This document shows, piece by piece, positions 53,801 to 62,800 of a stretch of DNA of 64,000 bases. The DNA comes from Centropus unirufus (Eukaryota > Chordata > Aves > Cuculiformes > Centropidae). The notes under the pieces are model-generated. The model saw only the letters and a list, made by a program, of their open reading frames with translations, was not told the origin of the DNA and ran no database searches. The stretch covers positions 1 through 64,000 of the forward strand of contig VYZI01000855.1 of NCBI GenBank assembly GCA_013397695.1, given 5' to 3'. The position numbers and the translations under genes are program-made. Numbering within the stretch: the first letter of the stretch is position 1; each line of letters starts with the position of its first letter.

Positions 53801-56800
53801 TAAGGGAACAGGAATATGTGCCAATTTTGAGTCTATTTCTAGCAAGCCCTGATAAGGAGAATAGAGTCAAGGAAGAGTTATCTAAACAAGTATACCCATG
53901 AGTGGGGGCGACAGATATATCAAGAAGGGCAAAAACCACTCTCCCTGTTGAAATAAAACTCACGGGGGACCAGAGCCCAGTAAGAATAAAGCAATACACC
54001 TTGAGACAAGAAGATAAGGAAGGGATTAAACCAATAGTAGAAAAATTTTTAGAGTTAGGATTATTAAAGGAGTGTGAATCCAACTTCAACACCCCTATAC
54101 TGCCTGTCAGGAAACCAGATGGTATTTACTGCATAGTTCAGGACCTCTGGGCTATAAATAAAATAACGGAAGACTTGTTCCCAGTGGTAGCAAACCCCTA
54201 TACCTTAGTAACAGCATCTACTCCAGATTTGATCTGGTTCACTATCCTAGATTTAAAGGGTGCCTTCTTTTGCCTCCTCCATGAAAACAGCCAGCACCTG
54301 TTTGCATTTGAATGGGAAAATCCTAAAAGTGGTCATAGAACTCAGCTCACTTGGACAGTGCTGCCTCACAGGTTTACGAATAGCCCCACCACCTCTGGAA
54401 ACCAACTCGCCAAAGATTTGGAAGCATGGGTAACCCTGGCAGGAAAAGGAAGGCTTCTGCAGTATGTGGATGATATCCTAATGGCCCCAGAAACAGAAGA
54501 GGATTGTCAGGTATGGACAATAAGTTCGTTAAATTTCTTAGGACTGCAGGGATACTGAGTATCCAGAAGAAAGGCCCAGATTAAACAACAAGAAGTTACG
54601 TACCTGGGATACGAGGTTAGTGTGGGACAACGAACCCTGGGACAAGACTATAGGAAAGCAAATATGCCAGACTTCGAGACCTGAAACGGTAAAGGAGCTG
54701 CGAACCTTCCTGGGGATGACAGGGCGGTGTAGATTATGGATCTATAACTAGGGACTACTTGTGAAACCGCTGTATGCGCTCCTTGAGAACGGGAATAGCG
54801 ACCTCCAGTGGACAAAGGAGGCCACTAAGGCTTTTGAGCAATTGAAGAAGGCTCTCATGTCAGCCCCAGCCCTGGGACTCCCAGATGCGAGTAAATCGTT
54901 CTTTCTCTTCTCTCATGAGAAACAGGGAATCCCTCTGGGAACACTGGCACAAGACCTAGGCCCGTACTGAAGAGCAGTGGCCTATTTCTCTAAACAACTG
55001 GATACCACTGCCAAGGGTTGGCCAGGATGCCTTCGGGCCGCCACAGCAGTGGTCCTGAATATCCAGGAAGCATAAAAATTCACTTTGGGCCAGAAAATAA
55101 TTCTGCTGGAATGCATACAGTGTCAGCAGTATTATAAATAAAAGGAGGCCACTGGCTGTCCCTACATAGGTTCTTAAGATACCAAGCTATCATGGTAGAG
55201 CAAGACAACATAGAAATATTGGTGACTAATATTGTCAACCCAGCCTCTTTTCTCAGCGGGAATCAAGGGGAGCCAGTACATCACGACTTGCTGGAGACCT
55301 TTGAGGGCACATACACCAGTCGCTCCAACCTGAAGGATACTCCTTCCGAGGGTATGGAAAACTGGTTCACTGATGGAAGCAGTTATCAATGGAAAATGGT
55401 ATGCTGGATATGCAACTGTCACCTATAAGGAAGTAACTGAGGCTGGACCCTTGCCAGCGGACACGTCAGCAAAAAAAGGCTGAAATAATTGCATTAACCC
55501 ACGCTCTGGAAAAGGCAAGAAGAAAAAGGATAAATATCTACACAGACTCGAGGTATGCATTCGGGGTCGTACATGCACATAGCGCTATCTGGAAGGAAAG
55601 AGGATAACTGACCTCACAAGGAAAGAATATCAAGCATGCCAAAGAAATCATGCAGGTATTGGAAGCAGTTCAGCTACCCGAGAAGATAGCTATCACACAT
55701 ATCAAGGCACACCAGAAAGTGAGCTCGGAGTTAGAAAGAGGAAATGAGCTGGCGGACAGGCAGGCGAAATAGGCAGCCTGGAGGGAGGTAAGACTAGAAG
55801 GAGCTCTAATTCCAGATGGACAAATAACCTAGGAAGGTAAGCCTACCTATAATGAAAAAGATCAAACATTGATCAGGGATCTTAAGGGGACGTATGGTAA
55901 AGAGGGATGGGAATATACACCTTGTGGACAGGCAGTTGTTCCTTCTTACCTACTACAGTATGCAATACAAGAAGAACATAGGAAAAGACACTGGCCTTAC
56001 ATGGTCAGTTGATAAAAGATATTGTGGCAAGAAATATGTACATAACTACAAGTAACCCAACAGTGCAACTTGTGTCTTCGGACTAATCCTAAGCAAAACC
56101 CTAGACCTGAGATGGGGCGAACTGGACGAGGGAGCAGGCCAGGGAAACAGTGGCAGATAGACTTTACAGAACTCTCAAGAAAAGGGGGGGGGATCATTAC
56201 TTACTCGTGTTAACAGATACCTTTTCGGGATGGCCTGAAGCTTTCCCAACCAGAACTGCGAAGGCAGGGGAAGTAACTAGGGCGCTTATACAAGAGATCA
56301 TTCCTCAGTTCAGAATACCAACGATAATTTCTTCAGATAGAGGGCCCCATATCACTTCAATGATAGTGCAGCAAGTTAGCTCCTACTTAGGGATCAAATG
56401 GCAAACACACACCCCCTACCATCCTCAGTCAAGCGGGCAGGTTGAGAAAATGAGCCATTTGATCAAGTTGCAAATTATAAAACTGGGTCAGGAGGCTAAT
56501 TTGACCTGGCCGCAGGCACTCCCATTAGCTCTTCTACGCATACAAACAAAACCCAGGGTAAGGGAAGGACTAAGCCCCTTCGAAACCTTGTACAGGCAAC
56601 CATATGGGACCCAGAAGCGTATAACTACCCAGATGGGGGAGGAAATCATGACGTCCTACATGACCGCGCTAGGAAGACAGCTAAACAAAATCAGGAAGTA
56701 TGTATAAGGAACCTGGGGAAGGTGATTAGACAGGCCAGTCTGTAACTTACAGCCTGGAGATTATGTGTATGTTAAGTCTATTACAGAGAAAACCCTTGAA

Positions 56801-59800
56801 CCACAGTGGGAAGGACCGTTCCAAGTACTACTTACAACCTTCACTGCTGTTAAGATTAAAGAACAAACCGCTTGGATCCATCACACTCGAGTGAAGAAGG
56901 CATCCAGAAAGTGGGAAAGCCAGCAGATTGAACCACTGAAGATTAAGATACAACACCACAAATTAAGTGCCATGTGGCACTGCTCAGGAGTATGCTCTTG
57001 GTTTGCATAAGTGCCTGGTTTGAGGTAAAAAACCTCATACAAACACTATGAGGTAAAAGGAGAAGCAGCAGCTTTAATGTGTATCTTTCCAAAACCCCAA
57101 ACAAAGGTCTACAGTGACCTATTGGTAAGCTGGGATAAACTATAAATTCAAAGAGAAGGAAAGAACCACTGGGAGAGAGATAATAATATGTATTTGATGG
57201 TAGAAGGAGAGGAAAAGTGGGAACAACACCCCCAATTTGAACGATGAGTGATAGTAAGTTCTCGTTGCTAGAAGGATCAGCCTACATTGTGATAAGAAAC
57301 ATCACTGCACAAGATTCCAGGGTATATAGATGCTTAATACAGGACACACAAACAGGTGCAGATTATAGAACAATCAGGTTGGAAGTTAGAAAATCAACAG
57401 TGAGGGTAAGAAGAGAGGTTAAAGAGCTCGGACAGAAGCAATGGGAGCACAATTTCCACATACAATTAATGACCAAAGTTATCACAGCACTTAACTTGAG
57501 TAACTGCTGGATATGTCAAGAATTCCCAGAACACAGTCATAAGCATGATATAGAACTCGTACGGATACCCATCCCCTCGCTAAATAACTACACCACGTGG
57601 GAGAAGTTGTGGAAACAACTTGACAGCTTTCTAAGGAAGTATCATCAAGCAGGGTCCAGGGTAGTGCTAAAAGAGCAAATTATAGTGGAAGAGTCGGTGA
57701 GGTGTCTAAAAATGCAGACTGGAAGCTATTCAGTAGGAGAATATCCTAAGTGCACCCATAATACCACTCTTGCAGGGGTGTATAAAAAAAACAATACTGA
57801 GTAGTTGCTTTTTTTTCAGTAAGGTCCCTTTGCATAACCCCACTTAAAGACTTTTGTTGTGTTACTACCTATTTCCTTATAGCAACAGTAGCACTAAAGG
57901 AAAAAAAACAATGTAGTCTGCATTCAGAATTAAAGTTTGTAAAGGAATTAAAACACTTCTTCAATGCTGCCTGCTGCAGGAAGCATGACAATCTGAAACA
58001 GAGCACCTAGCAGGAAAAGCATATTTGTGAAGATCTGTTATACAAATACCAAAATTACCATGCTCAGCTCTGAAGAAAAAATAATGTGTAGTTTGCATTT
58101 ACACCTAAATTGCTCGATATTTGAGTTAGCAACTTGGACTACGGATTTGCCCTTGGAAACTGCATGTAGCAGCGCTCTATTTCTGTAAGCTTTATTGTGC
58201 AACAAGAGGGAAGAGAATAATGGCAGAAAAACAATATATCTAAAGATACAAGCACCAGATATATATATTTTTATATATAATGTACTAGCACAGGCAGAAG
58301 TGTCCACGTTGTCATGCAAGGTGAGTTTATTATGTGACAGAGGAATGCAATGATAAAAATGGAGACCAAGTGCATCTCTACGTAACTCATTCTGTAAAAT
58401 AACATCACCAAGCGCTTTACTTTTACTTAAAAGCCCTCGGAGACAATATTTTCACAAGCTAATGTTATTTTTGAAGTCCAATAAAATCTGAATAGAATCC
58501 AATTCAAGCTGTATCAGCCAGATGCCTTACACTGGGACTATTCCTACCAGTCCTGCAGTACTTTGAACTTACTATCACACATGTGGTAACAACAATAAAG
58601 CACATGGAAAATGCCCCTAGTATCAGCACCCTGACTTAAAATCAGCAAGTGAACAGGGAAACCACCAACAAAACAATGCCACATCTAAGAGACATGGGTT
58701 TCCACTTTTACTCTTCAAACTCTGCCTAATAATTTCCTGTTAGGCTCAGAATTGCTATAAGGCAGCTGTTCAATCCTAGAAGCCTCCTCAAACTTTTTTT
58801 TTTACCCTTTCTATGCTGAATGCACCTGGTTTCCATTTCTTGGCCTGTGAGTGTAGTATTAGAGGGAAGGGCAAGTGATGGAGCCTTACTGTACTTCTCC
58901 TCCTTGCATCTCTGCAGGATCTCTAAGCTCCTTTGATGAACTGGGTGATGGAGGAAGCTAAAACTATCCACGCTTTTCAAAACTGCACATGGCACTGTAT
59001 CATCATGCCCTTGGGAAGCAAAATAAAAACAACAAAATAAATGGAGAGAAGACAATGATTATACAAGCGGAAATCAGGAGAGCGTAAAGAACAAGCCAAA
59101 GGACAGGAGAGCTTGAGGGCCACACGTTTTTTGTGCTTGACACAATTTAAGCCAAATTTCCCCCTGACACAGCACCATGGCACAGGAGCCATGGGCTGGA
59201 CTTCACCCCAACCCCACTTATAATTCTGACTGGGCAGAGCATAATCACACTACAATTACGTGGGCAAAAAGTAGAGGATGAGACCTATCTTTACTTTTAT
59301 TAACTGCTTTTTAAAATCCTTTCTGTGTGTCTGCCAAGTGTTATCTTCAATCCCCTGTACAGATGTTCCCAGGCATAGCCACCTTGAATTCTCACCTTCT
59401 CACCAATTCTCACCAGAGCCATGCTTTGCTCAGATATTGGCAATTAAAGGGAAAACTACGAATTAGTTGTCTTTAATAAAGGTTCTGTACTCCTGAGGGG
59501 CAGAGGACAGAGTCCGGAGTTAGGTAGGTTGAGTTTGATGTCATAAGTTGGAAAATATCATTGTTGGACAGCCAGGAAGAGCTCAGATGGCCCAGCTCCA
59601 ACCACAGAGTGGAAGAGAGATTACACAGGTGGTATTGTGCATACGGGCAGCATCTCTCCCTCACTGTTTAATTGGCCAAGTCAAGGGATATACCACGCTT
59701 CCATAGAGGCGTGATGATGTCACTGAGGAGTTATAGTGTCAGGAAGTATGGAAGCATTTCATACCAACATATTAAATTATTGGAAAGGACCAACCAAAAG

Positions 59801-62800
59801 TTTACAGAGGAACACTGTCAAGGATGCATTCCTTGCATTAAAACCACTTTATTCAGCTCAGTGGGACCTCAAAGACCATTGATTTTTATTGCTATCACCT
59901 TTATTTGGTAAATGTGGGGAGGTTTTTTTATTCTTTTGGGGGAGTTGTTTTGCTTTTTTTTTTTTTGGTGCCTGACTTCAGGAATAAATCTGCAGAAGTC
60001 AGTGGGATTGTTTTTGAGACTGTGTTTATCACACCGGTGAGCCACAATAGGCACAAAGCCAAAGAGCAAACCTTGGTGGCTGGATGCAAATGGAAAGCCC
60101 ATCTAGGCTGTACACAGCCCCAACACCACAAACCCTTTGTCAGAGTAAGAATTTAGGTTCATGTCTAGCAAAAAGAAGATGAGAAAGCTGGGACTCTCAA
60201 CAGCCTGGTTTACATGGACAGCATCAGTTCTTCCATTAAGTTTTCCTTCCTAGATTTAGGGTCTTTATATAATAAATTCACGTTGAAGATAGAGGAAAAA
60301 AGAGTCAATTAGCCAAATTTCTTTGATTAAAGTAACATTATCAAGCTTTTTAGCAATGTTCATTATTAAATCCATTTCAAACATGTAATTCTTTTGGACT
60401 ATTTCAATCTTATCTTCCCAGATAAACTGAAGAATAANTAAAAAAAAATCAAAATAATGAAGTAGTCCACTCTTCAGCTAATTGCAGCTCACCAGATCCC
60501 AGTGTGTTTCATCCAAGGAGGGCTGACAGCACTGTAAGAGTTATCTCTTGAGCAGAAGAGAAAGGTAACCAACAAAATTCAGTTACACCACTTTGCTGCT
60601 CTTCACCTCCAGATTAATGAGGACAATCATGCCTTTTAGTGCCACTAAAAGCTGCACCATAAGGATGTTAGGAGAGTCCCCAAAGGCAGCAGGAAAAAAT
60701 GCTGATTATTCCTAGAGAAGCATCCATAGCATTGGTTGGCACTGTTGGCATGGAGAAGATAACCAGAAAGATAATGCAAAAAGAAAGCAGAGCAAAATTT
60801 AGCAGAGTTGCTTATACATAAACTGGAGATGCTTCATTAAAACCCCTGCTGGACATTGCAAGAGTGCCTTCAGACAGCTAAAAGCAAGGGAGATCCACTT
60901 GTGGTTAAGACAAAAAAGTGCAAAAAGCCTTAATTTTTTTTAAAAAAAAACAACATGCTTCTGCTATTTCCCTGCTCATTAGCAGCAGCAGCAGCGAGCA
61001 GTACAGAAACCAATAACAGGGCAGCATGCCTTTTTTAAAATTATACACAAAGATTAAGAATGCATGCTTGGAAGAATGTGTGTGTGTGAAGTGATGCTCA
61101 TCTAACTTACCATAATTTTATCAAAAGCTCCATGTCTGTGGGTGGTGAGGTCTCCAAATTAGAGTAATTAAAGGCAGTACAACTTAGTAAAAAAATTTAA
61201 AACTACCTGAAAACCTATGTTGTCTTTGGTTGTCTGCTTTTGTCTGTCAAAATGGGTAATTTTAATAATTCTTTAATGATTTACAGATGCCTTCTGCCAT
61301 AAACACAAGTTATCAATTACGGGCTTTTCTGTGTTATTCTGGGGAGCAGGAGGGACGACATGTATCCAGCAATGGAAGTGCCAGGCCACACCAGCCCTCC
61401 CCATTGTCCAAGTGCCGGCCAAGACTTCTGCTCAAGTCCACCTCTTCTACAGCCACCTGCTTTATCGTGCTTTAGCAAGACAGGTGGGATTTTGGAGAAG
61501 GACAACTGAATGGGAGGCAGGCATGACATCTCACCAGCAAAAGCACAATGGAAACACCATGATAGATACCACATTACTAAGTGCTGCGATTGTCGGGGCA
61601 GAAGTCATGCTAGGTGATGGTGAGTACCTCTCCAAAGAGTTGAGAGGCAGCTGAACATCAGTGGTCCCAGGTCTGCCATCACCTGTAAGGCATGCTTTCT
61701 CAGCAGCTAAGTTGCATGTCAATATGGGAATTGAATTTAGGTAATCTCCCGCTAGTTTTGCCTATATAACAGTAACTTGCTCATATCTTTTGCCCAGTTC
61801 ACATAGAAATTCAGGGTAAAACTTATCTGAGGATTGTTGGGAAGTTTAGGATAAATCTTATCCAGATTTCTGAGGGGTTTGTTTGTTGCTTTTTTTTTTC
61901 TTTGTATTCTTTTTTTGACTCAAAGCATATGAGATAGAGAAAAGAGCAGTGCCATGTGTTAGAAAAGGTTTAGTAAAATCAGCCATTACTGTGTATTGGT
62001 TAGTTTTGGTAAGGAAAGAAAAGGCAATGCAAGAACTGAGTCTCAGAGTTGTCTGAAAACCTCCAGGACTCTGTCATATCTATATATTGATATATAGAGA
62101 GATAGAATCAAATTATTGCCACAAACTGGAGGCTGAAAATCAGAAAGCTAGCTAGTAAGATGAGCATAGAAGGCATGATGCATTGGTGGGCACATAAAAA
62201 GTGAGGCAGGGCTTGAAATCAGTTTTTTCTTCCTGAGATTGAACATATTTCTATTATCTGACTGACCAGCTCACTTTAATTCAGCTTGGGTTTTAAGCAA
62301 GATGAAAAGGCAATGCTAGAAAAATGCAAATATAGATTCTGGAGACACTCTTTTGAGTGACATTTCTCCCAATGCCAAATGTCTTTGTCATCTACCTCTC
62401 AGCATTACAAAACAAAGCAGTCCAAAAATGCTGCCTTGATGAGCCAGAGAGCCAGGTTCACAAGAAACAATTTTTCTCTTAGGCCTCATCCAAGCAGTTC
62501 AAGAAGCAGAGCCTCAAGAGCAGAAAGGTGATTTTTGCCTCTTAGTCTTCTTGGGATGCTACAAAACAACTCATCCGGTTTATACAGCTTCCCTATCTAT
62601 GATCCCAATTTAATGCCCCCACATTCAACTTGGGGTGGTTCTGGATAACTGCACTGAATTTTCCTAGACAAGACACACACTCACTTGCAGCTTAAAGGGT
62701 GAACAGCTTGAGAAATTAGGGAGATTTTATTTTTTTTCAGGTGAAACTAACAAAAATAATTTGCCCCACTTGCTGAATAATTTTTATATCTTTATTCAAA

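Larger units (their letters stand above)
51252..57800 (+). mobile_element. gammaretrovirus-like ERV, 3'-truncated
   Basis: Decayed provirus in sense order 5' LTR, tRNA-Arg primer site, gag (major homology region and one CCHC knuckle), in-frame amber codon between gag and pol, protease, reverse transcriptase (YVDD), RNase H, integrase, env surface part. It lies antisense to MYO9A inside an intron, the orientation that insertions usually survive in. Stops and frame breaks occur in every gene, so it is not replication-competent. No transmembrane subunit and no 3' LTR are present before unrelated intron DNA resumes at about 57790-57860. Insertion age cannot be read without a second LTR. Confidence 0.93.

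Noticed and set aside
57244..57804. Host immunoglobulin-family gene
   Set aside because: The Ig-like segment is followed in the same frame by a retroviral surface-subunit motif and preceded by integrase, so it belongs to the ERV env.
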